NCBI RefSeq assembly: GCF_003859805.1
Contig: NZ_RQZG01000003.1
Location: forward strand, 1-64,000
Length of the DNA: 64,000 bases
From: Arachnia propionica
Lineage (GTDB): Bacteria; Actinomycetota; Actinomycetes; Propionibacteriales; Propionibacteriaceae
Reading direction: 5' to 3'
Every line of letters starts with the position of its first letter. Positions within the stretch are counted from its first letter, which is position 1. Below, one piece after another: positions 52,408-60,721 of this stretch. Made by a program: the position numbers and the translations under genes. A model generated the notes under the pieces. It was not told the DNA's origin and made no database searches. It was given only the letters and a program-made list of their open reading frames with translations.

Positions 52408-52505
52408 GCGGGAAGCCTACGTCACATGACCGCCCTTGGAAGGCGACGCCCTGTCCCCCACGGGATGCAGCCGTGACGGCCGGAATGAGATAGGCTGTCA
52501 CAGCT

Positions 52506-52581
52506 GGCCCCGTAGCTCAGGGGATAGAGCACCGCTCTCCTAAAGCGGGTGTCGTTGGTTCGAATCCAACCGGGGTCGCCA
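52506..52581 (+). tRNA. tRNA-Arg (anticodon CCT)
   Basis: The 76-base cloverleaf has acceptor arms GGCCCCG and CGGGGTC, anticodon stem CCGCT/AGCGG with loop CTCCTAA (anticodon CCT), T arm GTTGGTTCGAATCCAAC and an encoded CCA. A -10-like TAGGCT lies at 52491-52496. No integrase or mobile element is seen beside it. Confidence 0.97.
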
Positions 52582-52586
52582 GTTGT

Positions 52587-53177
52587 TCAGTTGCCCCCCA
52601 GGTCCCGCAGCAGGTTCTCGAAGGGTGTGACCTCGTCGAACTCGTCGCGATTGCTGCGCTCTGGTGCGCAGGTCAGCATCGAGCGCAGCTCGGCCACCGC
52701 CTCCTCGACACGTCGCTGCACCTCGGCACCTCCTGACCCGCCGAAGTCCTCCGTCGCGGCGAACACGGCGGTCCGGGCGGGCAGGGCCCCCAGGTAGGAC
52801 AGCAGGGGTCGCATCGCGAAGTCCAGCATGAGCGAGTGCCGGGAGGTGCCCCCCGTGGCGGCGAGCACCACGGGACGCCCCTTCAGCACCCCTGGCTCCA
52901 GGATGTCGGCGAAGCTCTTGAACAGCCCCGAGTAGGAGGCGGAGAAGGTGGGGGTGATCACCACGAGGGCCTCGGCCTCCGTGACGGCCTTGATCGCGTC
53001 GACCAGCTCACCGGCCGGGAAACCGGTGAGCATCGCGTCGACGATGGCGTGGGCATGGTCACGCAGGGCGACCACCTGGACCTCGTCCCCCGCCAGCGCC
53101 TTGGTGAAGCTGTCCGCCAGCAACTTGGTGGTCGAGGGAACCCTCAGTCCGGCGTGGACGACGACGATGCGGGTCAC
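52587..53177 (-). CDS. NADPH-dependent FMN reductase (CE1759 type)
   Basis: The 196-residue flavodoxin-like protein has RIVVVHAGLRVPSTTKLLAD, VVITPTFSASYSGLFKSFAD and VVLAATGGTSRHSLMLDFAM. It supplies reduced FMN to a partner monooxygenase. GTG 53177 overlaps the stop of the luciferase-like gene (GTGA), so the two are coupled. The pair matches the CE1758/CE1759 families of actinobacteria (LLM partner and its FMN reductase). Confidence 0.88.
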   Translation of the reverse strand: MTRIVVVHAGLRVPSTTKLLADSFTKALAGDEVQVVALRDHAHAIVDAMLTGFPAGELVDAIKAVTEAEALVVITPTFSASYSGLFKSFADILEPGVLKGRPVVLAATGGTSRHSLMLDFAMRPLLSYLGALPARTAVFAATEDFGGSGGAEVQRRVEEAVAELRSMLTCAPERSNRDEFDEVTPFENLLRDLGGN

Positions 53178-54340
53178 AGTCGCCCCGCTGCGGATGCGTT
53201 GTCCTCTTCGGCCCGGGTGCCGGTCCACTTGTCGACGGCGGGGGTGCCCTCCTTGGGCTCGTCGGAGCCACCCTTGGCGGCGACCCGAGCGGCGTGGGTG
53301 GGGGCGTCCGGGACACCGTCCGCACGCAGCGCCGCGAACTCACGACGCAGCACGGGAACCACCTCGGTGCCGAGCATCTCGACCTGCTCCAGCACCGTCT
53401 TGAGCGGCAGTCCGGCGTGGTCCATGAGGAACAGCTGGCGCTGGTAGTCGCCGACGTAGTCGCGGAAGTGGAGGGTCTTCTCGATGACCTGCTCGGGGCT
53501 GCCGACGGTCAGCGGGGTCTGCTCGGTGAACTCCTCGAGCGAAGGGCCACCACCGTAGACCGGGGCGTTGTCGAAGTAGGGGCGGAACTCGCGCACGGCG
53601 TCCTGGGAGTTCTTGCGCATGAACACCTGACCGCCGAGCCCGACGATGGCCTCCTGCTCGGTGCCGTGGCCGTAGTGGGCGAACCGGCGGCGGTAGAGCT
53701 CGACCATCCGCTGGGTGTGGCCGGGTCCCCAGAAGATGTGGTTGGAGAAGAAGCCGTCACCGTAGTAGGCGGCCTGCTCCGCGATCTCGGGGCTGCGGAT
53801 GGAGCCGTGCCACACGAACGGGGCGACGCCGTCGAGCGGCTGCGGGGTGGTGGTGAAGCCGTGGAGCGGGGTGCGGAAGCGTCCCTCCCAGTTCACGACC
53901 TCCTCGTCCCACAGGCGACGCAGCAGGGCGTAGTTCTCCACCGCCAGCTGGATGCCGTCGCGGATGTCCTTGCCGAACCAGGGGTAGACGGGGCCGGTGT
54001 TGCCGCGGCCGAGCATGAGGTCCATGCGTCCGTCGACCAGGTGCTGGAGGGTGCCGTAGTCCTCTGCGATGCGCACCGGATCGGTGGTGGTGATCAGCGT
54101 GGTGGCGGTGGACAGCAGGATCTTCTTGGTCTGCGCACCGATGTAGGCCAGGGTGGTGGTGGGCGAGCTGGCCACGAAGGGCGGGTTGTGGTGCTGCCCG
54201 AGGGCGACGACGTCGAGGCCCACCTCCTCGGCGAGCTTGGCGACCTCGACGGTGGCCTTGATCCGCTCGTGCTCCGTCGGGGTACGGCCCGTCGTCGGGT
54301 CGGTGGTGACGTCACCGACGCTGAAGATGCCGAACTGCAT
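53174..54340 (-). CDS. Luciferase-like FMN-dependent monooxygenase (CE1758 type)
   Basis: The 388-residue protein is of the LLM class: QFGIFSVGDVTTDPTTGRTP, VALGQHHNPPFVASSP, ILLSTATTLITTTDPVRIAE, DGRMDLMLGRGNTGPVYPWF. Together with the FMN reductase it is a two-component oxygenase; the substrate is unknown. The tail from about residue 340 is polar and low in complexity. ATG 54340 follows GGAGGACATC. It is transcribed away from the TetR gene. Confidence 0.9.
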   Translation of the reverse strand: MQFGIFSVGDVTTDPTTGRTPTEHERIKATVEVAKLAEEVGLDVVALGQHHNPPFVASSPTTTLAYIGAQTKKILLSTATTLITTTDPVRIAEDYGTLQHLVDGRMDLMLGRGNTGPVYPWFGKDIRDGIQLAVENYALLRRLWDEEVVNWEGRFRTPLHGFTTTPQPLDGVAPFVWHGSIRSPEIAEQAAYYGDGFFSNHIFWGPGHTQRMVELYRRRFAHYGHGTEQEAIVGLGGQVFMRKNSQDAVREFRPYFDNAPVYGGGPSLEEFTEQTPLTVGSPEQVIEKTLHFRDYVGDYQRQLFLMDHAGLPLKTVLEQVEMLGTEVVPVLRREFAALRADGVPDAPTHAARVAAKGGSDEPKEGTPAVDKWTGTRAEEDNASAAGRL

Positions 54341-54370
54341 GATGTCCTCCTGAGACAAAGTGTTTGAACA

Positions 54371-54384
54371 GTAAACTACTTTAC
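54371..54384. promoter_or_regulatory. Inverted repeat upstream of the monooxygenase operon
   Basis: GTAAACTACTTTAC is an inverted repeat (GTAAA, four-base spacer, TTTAC) located 31 bases upstream of ATG 54340, in an AT-rich stretch between the monooxygenase and the end of the TetR gene. It may be an operator for the oxygenase operon; no regulator is assigned. Confidence 0.35.
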
Positions 54385-54392
54385 CGTCCCGT

Positions 54393-54998
54393 TTATTCCA
54401 CGCGCTCCTCGGGGCGCCGCAAGGCCCGGTTCACCCGCCCGGCATGACTCAGCCGCTGGTCCAGCGTCACGTGCTCCAGGCCCAGCGGCCCGTCCAGCAG
54501 CAACGTGGCCAGGCCGTGCACGTGGGCCCAGCACGCCGACTCCGCGAGGTCACCCCCGGCCGCGCCATCCGCCGCCACGACGAGCCGCAGCTCCTCGCGC
54601 GCGAGTCCCCCGGACGCCTGCACCTCGGGATACCGCTTCGGGTCACAGACATCCACCCGGAACATCACCCGGAACACCCCGGGGTTGCGCAGGGCGAACT
54701 CGACATAGGCGTTGGCGCTGGCCTCCAACACGTCCCCTTCGGCCTCGACGCGGGCCCGACGCAGCATGGCGGCCAGCTGGTCGAAGCCCTCGGCCACGAG
54801 GGCCGCCAGCAGGGCCTCTCGATTCGGGAAGTGGTGATAGGGGGCCTGGTGGGTGCAGTCGGCACGGCGCGCCACCTCGCGCAGGCTGAGCAGCGCAGGC
54901 CCTCCCTCGTCGAGCACCTGGCGACTGACGCGCAGCAGTTCCGCCCGCAGGTCCCGCCCCTCGGCCGCCCGCGGCCTTCCCCTCCCCCTGGTTGCCAT
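54393..54998 (-). CDS. TetR-family repressor with WHG-type ligand domain
   Basis: The 201-residue protein has an N-terminal helix-turn-helix (LSLREVARRADCTHQAPYHH) and a ligand-binding domain with the WHG motif (CWAHVHGLATLLLDGPLG). ATG 54998 lies six bases after a -10-like TACAGT, so it may be leaderless. It is divergent from the flavoprotein fusion at 55081, and TGAC palindromes lie over both promoters. It probably represses itself and that gene; a hydrophobic ligand is plausible but unknown. Confidence 0.9.
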   Translation of the reverse strand: MATRGRGRPRAAEGRDLRAELLRVSRQVLDEGGPALLSLREVARRADCTHQAPYHHFPNREALLAALVAEGFDQLAAMLRRARVEAEGDVLEASANAYVEFALRNPGVFRVMFRVDVCDPKRYPEVQASGGLAREELRLVVAADGAAGGDLAESACWAHVHGLATLLLDGPLGLEHVTLDQRLSHAGRVNRALRRPEERVE

Positions 54999-55004
54999 CA
55001 CCCC

Positions 55005-55033
55005 ACTGTAGCGGACCCCCCATTACTTGACAG
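55005..55033 (-). promoter_or_regulatory. Promoter of the TetR gene
   Basis: On the minus strand CTGTCA (55033-55028), a 17-base spacer and TACAGT (55010-55005) are followed by six bases and ATG 54998. The -35 overlaps the left TGAC operator candidate, which fits autorepression. Confidence 0.5.
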
Positions 55034-55055
55034 CGTCCATTTTCTGGCCCATAGT
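55027..55055 (+). promoter_or_regulatory. Promoter of the first flavoprotein-fusion gene
   Basis: TTGACA (55027-55032), 17 bases and CATAGT (55050-55055) form a good sigma-70-type promoter. Transcription should start near 55062, inside the right-hand TGACACTGTCA palindrome. A GGAGGA ribosome binding site (55071-55076) precedes ATG 55081. Confidence 0.65.
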
Positions 55056-55070
55056 TATTTGACACTGTCA
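55028..55070. promoter_or_regulatory. Pair of TetR operator candidates, TGACnnnGTCA
   Basis: TGACACTGTCA (55060-55070) is a perfect palindrome over the expected transcription start of the flavoprotein gene. TGACAGCGTCC (55028-55038) differs at the last base and overlaps the -35 boxes of both divergent promoters. Their centres are 32 bases apart, about three helical turns. A third match, TGACACCGTCA, is at 60722-60732 upstream of the second flavoprotein gene. Confidence 0.55.
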
Positions 55071-55080
55071 GGAGGAATGG

Positions 55081-57303
55081 ATGTACGACGCCATCGTCAT
55101 CGGATCAGGAATCGGCGGGCTCACCGCCGCCGGGCTGCTCGCCAAGGTCGCGGGGCAGCGGGTGCTGGTGCTGGAGAAACACACCGAACCCGGTGGGCTC
55201 ACCCACAGCTTCAGCCGTGACGGCGCCACCTGGGACACCGGGGTCCACTACATCGGGCAGATGGCGGAGGGCACCACCCTGCGTCGCTACTTCGACCTGC
55301 TCAGCAACGGTGAACTCGACTGGAACCCGCTGCCCGAACCCTACGACCGGTTCTGCTACCCCGGCCTGGACTTCCCGGTTCCGACCGGACGCGAGGCGTA
55401 CATCGCCCGGTTGAGCGCCTTGTTCCCCGCCGAGGAGCGGGCGATCCGCAGGTGGTTCCGCGACACCCGTCGAGCGGCCCGTTGGCTCACCCTCAGCTAC
55501 GTCCAGACCTTGGTGCCGCGGCCGCTGGCGCCACTGATCCGGGGGTTCCAGCGGCTCACCCGCGGGCTGGCCACATCCACCCTCCGCTCCCAGCTGGATG
55601 CCCGGTTCCGTAGCGAGGAGCTGAAGGCGCTGCTGGCCAGCCAGTGGGGGGACCACGGGCTGCCGCCGTCGCAGAGCGCCTTCGCCAACCACGCCACCAT
55701 CGTCGAGCACTACCTCGACGGCGCCTGGTTCCCGGCTGGGGGAAGTGCCCGGATCGCCCGAACCATCGAGAAGGTCATCGAGGATCGGGGCGGGGCGGTG
55801 CGTGTCGCCCAGGAGGTGACCGGGATCCTCGTCGAGCAGGGCCGGGCCGTCGGGGTCAGGGTGATCGACCGGCGTGCTCCGCTGCCTGAGGAACGCGAAT
55901 TCCTCGCCCCCGTCATCATCTCCGACGCCGGGGCAGAGAACACCCTCACCCGGCTGCTGCCCACCGACGACGCTGTCGCTCAGGCCACCGCCAGGCTGCG
56001 GGAGCACGTGCTCGGGTTGGGTCGCAGCACCTCGGCGGTCTCGGTGCACCTGGAACTGGACCAGCGCCCCGACGTCATCGGGGCCGGTGGCGGGAACCTG
56101 TGGATCTACCGCAACCAGGACCACGACTCCGGCATCGGCGACAACTCCCTGCTGCGCGGCGAACCCCGCGACGCCTTCGTCTCCTTCTCCTCCGTGAAGT
56201 CCGGGGAGAAAGCGCACACCCTGGAGATCGTCTCCTTCACCCAGGCTGCGGCCTTCGAGCACTGGGCGGGGCGGCCACTGCACAACCGGGGACGCGACTA
56301 CGACGAGCTCAAGCAGCAGATCGCCGAGGGACTGATCTCCCTGACCGAGACGGTGCTGCCCGGGCTGCGGCAGCACATCTGTCACATCGACGTGTCCACC
56401 CCGTTGACCATCGAGCACTACATCTCCCAACCCGGCGGCACCTGCTACGGCCTGCCCGGGACCCCGGAGCGGCTGAAGGGCGGTCCGATCGGTCCTGCCA
56501 CCCCGGTGCCCGGGTTGTTCCTGACGGGGCAGGACGTGGTGTGCAGTGGCATCGGGGGCTCCCTCATGGCTGGGGTGGCGGCAGCCAGTCAGGTGCTCGG
56601 GCCGCGTGGCTTCCCGAGCATCCAGGCCGCGCTCGGCCAGGCCCCCCAGCCCCTGTCCGCGAGGCTGCCGGAGGGCAAGCACCAGGCGAGTGTGAAACGC
56701 ACCCGGCAACTCACCCCCACGGTGTGGGAGCTGGTGCTCGACGTACCTGGCGTCGGAGCCTTCGCACCGGGTCAGTTCGCCAGGCTGGAGGTCGCACCGA
56801 CCATCTGGCGCGACTACTCCATCGTCGCTGTCCAGGGCAACGAGGTGCGGTTCCTCATCAGCACCCGAACCGGCGGATCGGGTTCCCGGCTCGTCGCCAC
56901 CACGGCGCCGGGAACCTCGGTCGTGGTGGAGCTGCCGCTGGGACAGTTCACCAGTACCGGTTCAGACAGGCGTCGGGTGTTCGTCGCGACGGGGACGGGG
57001 CTGGCCCCACTGCTGCCCATGATGGCGGCCAGGAACGACCCCCGTGACCTGCTGCTGTTCGGCTGCCGTCACACGTCCGAGGACCTCACCCGGCTGCTGG
57101 ACGACCCACTGCCCGAGACCATCCGCTGCATCACGGGCGAGGAGGCCGCGGGCGCGCGGCGGGGCAGGGTCACCGAGGTCCTGGCCGGACTCGAGGTCGA
57201 TGCAACCGAGTTCTACCTGTGCGGCTCGGCCGCGATGGTCGCCGACGCCTCCGCCGTGCTGAGACGGCGAGGTGCACTCCACATCTTGAGTGAGCCCTAC
57301 TGA
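55081..57303 (+). CDS. CrtI/RetSat-type FAD oxidoreductase fused to a flavin reductase, copy 1
   Basis: The 740-residue protein has two parts. Residues 1 to about 515 are a phytoene-desaturase/retinol-saturase-type flavoprotein: VIGSGIGGLTAAGLLA at 5-20, LEKHTEPGGLTHSFSRDGAT, and the C-terminal FAD contact GLFLTGQDVVCSGIGGSLMAG. Residues about 535-740 are a ferredoxin-reductase-like module: FAD site RDYSIVAVQ near 577, NAD(P) site VFVATGTGLAPLLPMM near 636, and a C-terminal ELY-like end. There is no iron-sulphur domain. The second part could pass electrons from NAD(P)H to the first, making a self-contained desaturase or saturase. The substrate is unknown, perhaps a polyene or retinoid. A divergent TetR gene and operators precede it. 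Confidence 0.88.
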   Translation: MYDAIVIGSGIGGLTAAGLLAKVAGQRVLVLEKHTEPGGLTHSFSRDGATWDTGVHYIGQMAEGTTLRRYFDLLSNGELDWNPLPEPYDRFCYPGLDFPVPTGREAYIARLSALFPAEERAIRRWFRDTRRAARWLTLSYVQTLVPRPLAPLIRGFQRLTRGLATSTLRSQLDARFRSEELKALLASQWGDHGLPPSQSAFANHATIVEHYLDGAWFPAGGSARIARTIEKVIEDRGGAVRVAQEVTGILVEQGRAVGVRVIDRRAPLPEEREFLAPVIISDAGAENTLTRLLPTDDAVAQATARLREHVLGLGRSTSAVSVHLELDQRPDVIGAGGGNLWIYRNQDHDSGIGDNSLLRGEPRDAFVSFSSVKSGEKAHTLEIVSFTQAAAFEHWAGRPLHNRGRDYDELKQQIAEGLISLTETVLPGLRQHICHIDVSTPLTIEHYISQPGGTCYGLPGTPERLKGGPIGPATPVPGLFLTGQDVVCSGIGGSLMAGVAAASQVLGPRGFPSIQAALGQAPQPLSARLPEGKHQASVKRTRQLTPTVWELVLDVPGVGAFAPGQFARLEVAPTIWRDYSIVAVQGNEVRFLISTRTGGSGSRLVATTAPGTSVVVELPLGQFTSTGSDRRRVFVATGTGLAPLLPMMAARNDPRDLLLFGCRHTSEDLTRLLDDPLPETIRCITGEEAAGARRGRVTEVLAGLEVDATEFYLCGSAAMVADASAVLRRRGALHILSEPY

Positions 57304-57322
57304 ACGGCACCGTCGGGCAGTT

Positions 57323-58219
57323 CTAGGCCAGCCCCTCCGACTTCAGCCAGTCGGCCGCGATGGTGGCGGCAGGGGCCTGGTCGGTGACCGAACGCTGGTT
57401 CATCCCGCGCAGGTCCTCCGGGGACATGGCCGCCGAGACCTTGTTCAGCACCGCCTCGGCCTTCGCGTCGACCTTGTCGGAGACGACGGGGACGACGTTC
57501 GAGGTGAGGAACAACCCCTTCGGGTCCTCCAGCACGACGAGGTCGGGATCGGTCAACACCGGGTCGGCGGAGTAGATGTCCACCAGGTTCACCGTCCCGG
57601 AGCGCAACGCCTTGACCGTCAGTGCCCCGCCGGAGTCCTCGACGGGGGTGAAGGTCACCTCCACCCCGTAGAGCTCGGCCAGTCCCTTCGGTCCGTAGGG
57701 TCGGGTCTCCAACTCGGAGTTGCCACCGAGCACCACGCCGTCGACATCGGCCAGGTCGGCGATGCTGCTGAGCCCGTGCTGCTCGGCGAACTCCTTGGTC
57801 ACCACGTAGGAGTCCTGATCGGTGGCAGGTGCGAACTCCAGGGCCCGCAGCCCCTCGGGCAGCGCCACGGCGAGCTCGGTCGCCACGTCCTGCGGGAGCC
57901 GGGCCGTCGTGCCGGGAATGTGGTGTTGGAGCAGGTTCCCGCTGTACTCGGGGAAGACGTCGATCCTGCCGACCTGCAGGTCCGGGATGTAGACCTCGCG
58001 CTGCCCGATCCGCAGCTGCCGATCCACGGGGTGGCCTGCCGCCTCGAGGGCCTGGGCGTAGACCTCGGCGAGGATCTCGTTGGAGTAGTAGTCCTGGGAG
58101 CCGATGACGAGTCGCTGCGGCGCCTCGTCTCCTCCCTCTCCCTCCAGGTCGGCGGCCGTTCCGCAGGCGGTCATCGCGAGGACGACGGCCAGACTGGTCA
58201 GCCAGGTGGTGGTCTTCAT
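57323..58219 (-). CDS. Osmoprotectant ABC transporter, substrate-binding lipoprotein
   Basis: The 298-residue lipoprotein has a signal peptide with lipobox TAC and Cys19. It has the OpuAC/ProX-type binding domain (LVIGSQDYYSNEILAEVYAQ, RIDVFPEYSGNLLQHHIPG, NLVDIYSADPVLTDPDLVVL). It captures glycine betaine, choline or a related compound outside and hands it to the permeases. It is the last gene of a four-gene operon; the start overlaps the previous stop by four bases. Confidence 0.9.
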   Translation of the reverse strand: MKTTTWLTSLAVVLAMTACGTAADLEGEGGDEAPQRLVIGSQDYYSNEILAEVYAQALEAAGHPVDRQLRIGQREVYIPDLQVGRIDVFPEYSGNLLQHHIPGTTARLPQDVATELAVALPEGLRALEFAPATDQDSYVVTKEFAEQHGLSSIADLADVDGVVLGGNSELETRPYGPKGLAELYGVEVTFTPVEDSGGALTVKALRSGTVNLVDIYSADPVLTDPDLVVLEDPKGLFLTSNVVPVVSDKVDAKAEAVLNKVSAAMSPEDLRGMNQRSVTDQAPAATIAADWLKSEGLA

Positions 58220-58899
58220 CGGGGTCCCCCTTCCGGTTGGGTCGCCGAGCTGGGGTCAGCCAGGCGGATGGCAGCGCGTTTGACCAGGATCAGCAGCAGA
58301 TCCAGCACGAGCGCCAGCGCGACCACGAGCACCGCTCCGGCGAGCATCTGCGCGTAGTCCCGGGTCTTGAGCCCGGTGAACAGGAATCGGCCGAGTCCCA
58401 CGTCAGCGGTGTAGGCGGCCAGCGTCGCGGTGGCGACGACCTGGAGTGTGGTGGAGCGGATCCCCTCGACGATCAATGGGGCCGCCACGGGCAGCTCCAC
58501 CTGGGTCAGGAGCTGGCGGCCGTTCAACCCGATGGCCCGGGCCGCATCCACCGTGATCGGGTTCGCCGAGGCGATTCCCGCATAGGCCCCGGCCAGCATC
58601 GGGGGCAACGCGAGCACGAGCAGGGCCAGGAAGGGTGCCTGGACCCCGATGCCCAGCCACAACCCGGCCAGGGTGAGCAGACCGAGCGTCGGCAGGGCCC
58701 TCGCCGAGGAGGTCACCAGTGGCATCACGACGGCGAGACGACGGGTGTGGCCGATGGCGATCCCGGCAGGCAGCGCCATCACGGCCGCCGCGCCCACGAC
58801 GGCGAGGGTGAACAGCAGGTGCTCCCAGAGCCGTCGCACGATCACCGGGGTGTGGTCGGGAGCCAGCAGCCACCGCAGGGCGTCGAGGATGATGCTCAC
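58216..58899 (-). CDS. Osmoprotectant ABC transporter permease (second)
   Basis: The 227-residue permease has about five membrane segments and the EAA-type loop AARAIGLNGRQLLTQVELPV. GTG 58899 overlaps the stop of the first permease (GTGA). It pairs with the other permease to form the channel. Confidence 0.9.
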   Translation of the reverse strand: MSIILDALRWLLAPDHTPVIVRRLWEHLLFTLAVVGAAAVMALPAGIAIGHTRRLAVVMPLVTSSARALPTLGLLTLAGLWLGIGVQAPFLALLVLALPPMLAGAYAGIASANPITVDAARAIGLNGRQLLTQVELPVAAPLIVEGIRSTTLQVVATATLAAYTADVGLGRFLFTGLKTRDYAQMLAGAVLVVALALVLDLLLILVKRAAIRLADPSSATQPEGGPR

Positions 58900-59537
58900 G
58901 TCGTCGCCTTCCGGTTCCACGGGGTCAGCAGGTGCCCGACCTGGACGATGACGAGGTCGAACACCAGCGCGAGCAGCAGGGTCGCCACCACGCCGACGAC
59001 CTGCTCCTCGACGATGCGGCGCTGGAACCCGTCGGTGAACAGGAATCCCAGGGAGCGGACCCCGACCAGGGCTCCGACGGTGACCAGCGAGACGGTGGAG
59101 GCCGAGACCACGCGCAGCCCTGCCACCAGCACCGGCACCGCCAGGGGCAGCTCGACCCCCCAGAAGCGTCGCCATCGCCCGAGCCCCAACGCGTCAGCGG
59201 ACCAGGTGATGTCCCGGGGCAGTCCCCGGAAGGCCTCGGCCGCCTGGGCGACGAGCACCGCGATGCCGTAGAGGGTCAGCACGATCACCATGTTGAGGGG
59301 GGAACGCACCGGGATGCCGATGAGCACGGGCACGATGACGAGCAGGGGCAGGGAGGGCACCGCGTAGATCAGCGACAGCAGGGTCAGCAGCACCCCACCG
59401 GCCCGCCCGCCTGCGACGGCCAGCCGTCCCAGCGGGACGGCGATGAGGGCGGCAGCGACGATGGCCGCTCCCGCGAGGAGGACGTGAGCACCGAGCAGCT
59501 CGGCGGTCAACGTCCAGTTCTGGGGCAGCCACCTCAA
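58896..59537 (-). CDS. Osmoprotectant ABC transporter permease (first)
   Basis: The 213-residue permease has the EAA-type loop SADALGLGRWRRFWGVELPL and about five segments. It starts with TTG 59537 overlapping the ATPase stop (TTGA), so translation is coupled. Together with the second permease it forms the heterodimeric channel typical of OpuC/YehXYZ-type systems. Confidence 0.9.
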   Translation of the reverse strand: MRWLPQNWTLTAELLGAHVLLAGAAIVAAALIAVPLGRLAVAGGRAGGVLLTLLSLIYAVPSLPLLVIVPVLIGIPVRSPLNMVIVLTLYGIAVLVAQAAEAFRGLPRDITWSADALGLGRWRRFWGVELPLAVPVLVAGLRVVSASTVSLVTVGALVGVRSLGFLFTDGFQRRIVEEQVVGVVATLLLALVFDLVIVQVGHLLTPWNRKATT

Positions 59538-60361
59538 GGGCGCACCTCACTGTCGGGCGCCAGGGTCCCGATGGCCCGCCCGCCACCGTCGAGGACCAGC
59601 ACCCGGCCGTCACGTTCCACCGTGGTGAGGCGACGGTGACGGGCATGGGTGCCGACGAAGCGGGAGACGAACTCGTCGTCGCAGAGCAGCAGCTCGGCCG
59701 GGGTGCCGACCGCGGCCAGGATCCCGCCGGGCCGGAGCACCGCCACCTGGTCACCCAGCAGGAAGGCCTCGTCGACGTCGTGGGTGACGAACACGATGGT
59801 GGCACCGATCCGCTGTTGCAGGGCGATCAGTTCCTGCTGCAGGTCGGCACGGACCAGCGGGTCGAGCGCCCCGAAGGGTTCGTCCATGAGCAGGATGCGG
59901 GGGTTGTTGGCCAGTGCCCGCGCCACCCCGACACGTTGCCGTTGCCCACCGGAGAGCTGGGAGGGGAATCGCCTCGCCAGCGCCGGGTCGAGGCCCACCA
60001 CCTCGAGCACCTCCATGGCACGGGCATGGGCGGCGGCCCTGGGGGTCCCCTCCAGGAGCGGCACGGTGGCGATGTTGTCGATGATGCGGCGGTGCGGGAA
60101 CAGGCCACCATCCTGCAGCACGTAACCGATCGAGCGTCTGAGAGCCACCGGATCGCGGTCGGCGACGTCGTCGCCGTCGACGAGGACACGACCCGAGGTG
60201 GGGCGGACCATGGCGTTGACCATGCGCAGCAGGGTGCTCTTGCCGGATCCCGAGGAGCCGAGCAGCACGGTGGTGGAGCCTGCGGGGATGTCGAGACTGA
60301 TTCCCCCGACGGCGACGGTGCCGTCCGGGTAGGTCTTGGTGACTGTGTCGAACTGGATCAT
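59534..60361 (-). CDS. Osmoprotectant ABC transporter ATPase
   Basis: The 275-residue ATPase has Walker A GSSGSGKSTLLRMVNAM, Q-loop VLQDGGLFPH, signature LSGGQRQRVGVARALA, Walker B ILLMDEPFGALDP and THDVDEAFLLG. A short C-terminal extension (residues 240-275) has GTHARHRRLTTVERDGRVLV, much shorter than a CBS pair. ATG 60361 follows GAGGGGGATGAG. It begins the osmoprotectant operon; a hairpin and the csbD gene lie upstream on the same strand. Confidence 0.92.
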   Translation of the reverse strand: MIQFDTVTKTYPDGTVAVGGISLDIPAGSTTVLLGSSGSGKSTLLRMVNAMVRPTSGRVLVDGDDVADRDPVALRRSIGYVLQDGGLFPHRRIIDNIATVPLLEGTPRAAAHARAMEVLEVVGLDPALARRFPSQLSGGQRQRVGVARALANNPRILLMDEPFGALDPLVRADLQQELIALQQRIGATIVFVTHDVDEAFLLGDQVAVLRPGGILAAVGTPAELLLCDDEFVSRFVGTHARHRRLTTVERDGRVLVLDGGGRAIGTLAPDSEVRP

Positions 60362-60390
60362 CTCATCCCCCTCATGAGAGGTCCGAGGGA

Positions 60391-60422
60391 TGGGGTGGCA
60401 GCCACCTCGTGGCGCCACCCCA
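60391..60422 (-). terminator. Terminator downstream of csbD
   Basis: TGGGGTGGC (60391-60399) pairs with GCCACCCCA (60414-60422), and the loop itself contains GCCAC/GTGGC, giving a long hairpin of about 14 bp in all. It begins eight bases after the csbD stop (60431). It separates csbD from the osmoprotectant operon, which starts 29 bases further on. Confidence 0.65.
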
Positions 60423-60430
60423 TCTGGGGA

Positions 60431-60649
60431 TCACTTGTTGGTGAACTTGTCCTTGATGTCCTCGACCTTGTCAGCAACGCCGGAGGCGAGGTCACCCAGA
60501 CCCTCCTTGGCCTTGTCGACGATCTGCCCGAGGCCGCCCTCGGCACGATCAGCGGCACCGTCCCTGCGCAGCTCCTCGTTGCCGATGGCCTCGCCGACGG
60601 CTTCCTTGGCCTTGCCGACGCCTTCCTGGATGTTGTTCTCGATACCCAT
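60431..60649 (-). CDS. CsbD-family stress protein
   Basis: The 72-residue hydrophilic protein has the CsbD pattern (QEGVGKAKEAVGEAIGNEEL, GAADRAEGGLGQIVDKAKEG). CsbD proteins rise under general stress in other bacteria; their biochemical role is not known. ATG 60649 follows AGGAGCAGAAC. Its place beside an osmoprotectant transporter suits an osmotic-stress response. Confidence 0.92.
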   Translation of the reverse strand: MGIENNIQEGVGKAKEAVGEAIGNEELRRDGAADRAEGGLGQIVDKAKEGLGDLASGVADKVEDIKDKFTNK

Positions 60650-60721
60650 GTTCTGCTCCTCACAAGCTGACCACCAGGGCGAGTTCCCTGATGACGTGGG
60701 CGCGGACCGATGGCCCGAAGC

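Noticed and set aside
52506-52581. tRNA-Arg as attachment site of an integrated element
   Set aside because: No integrase, no direct repeat of the tRNA 3' end and no change of gene type were seen next to it.
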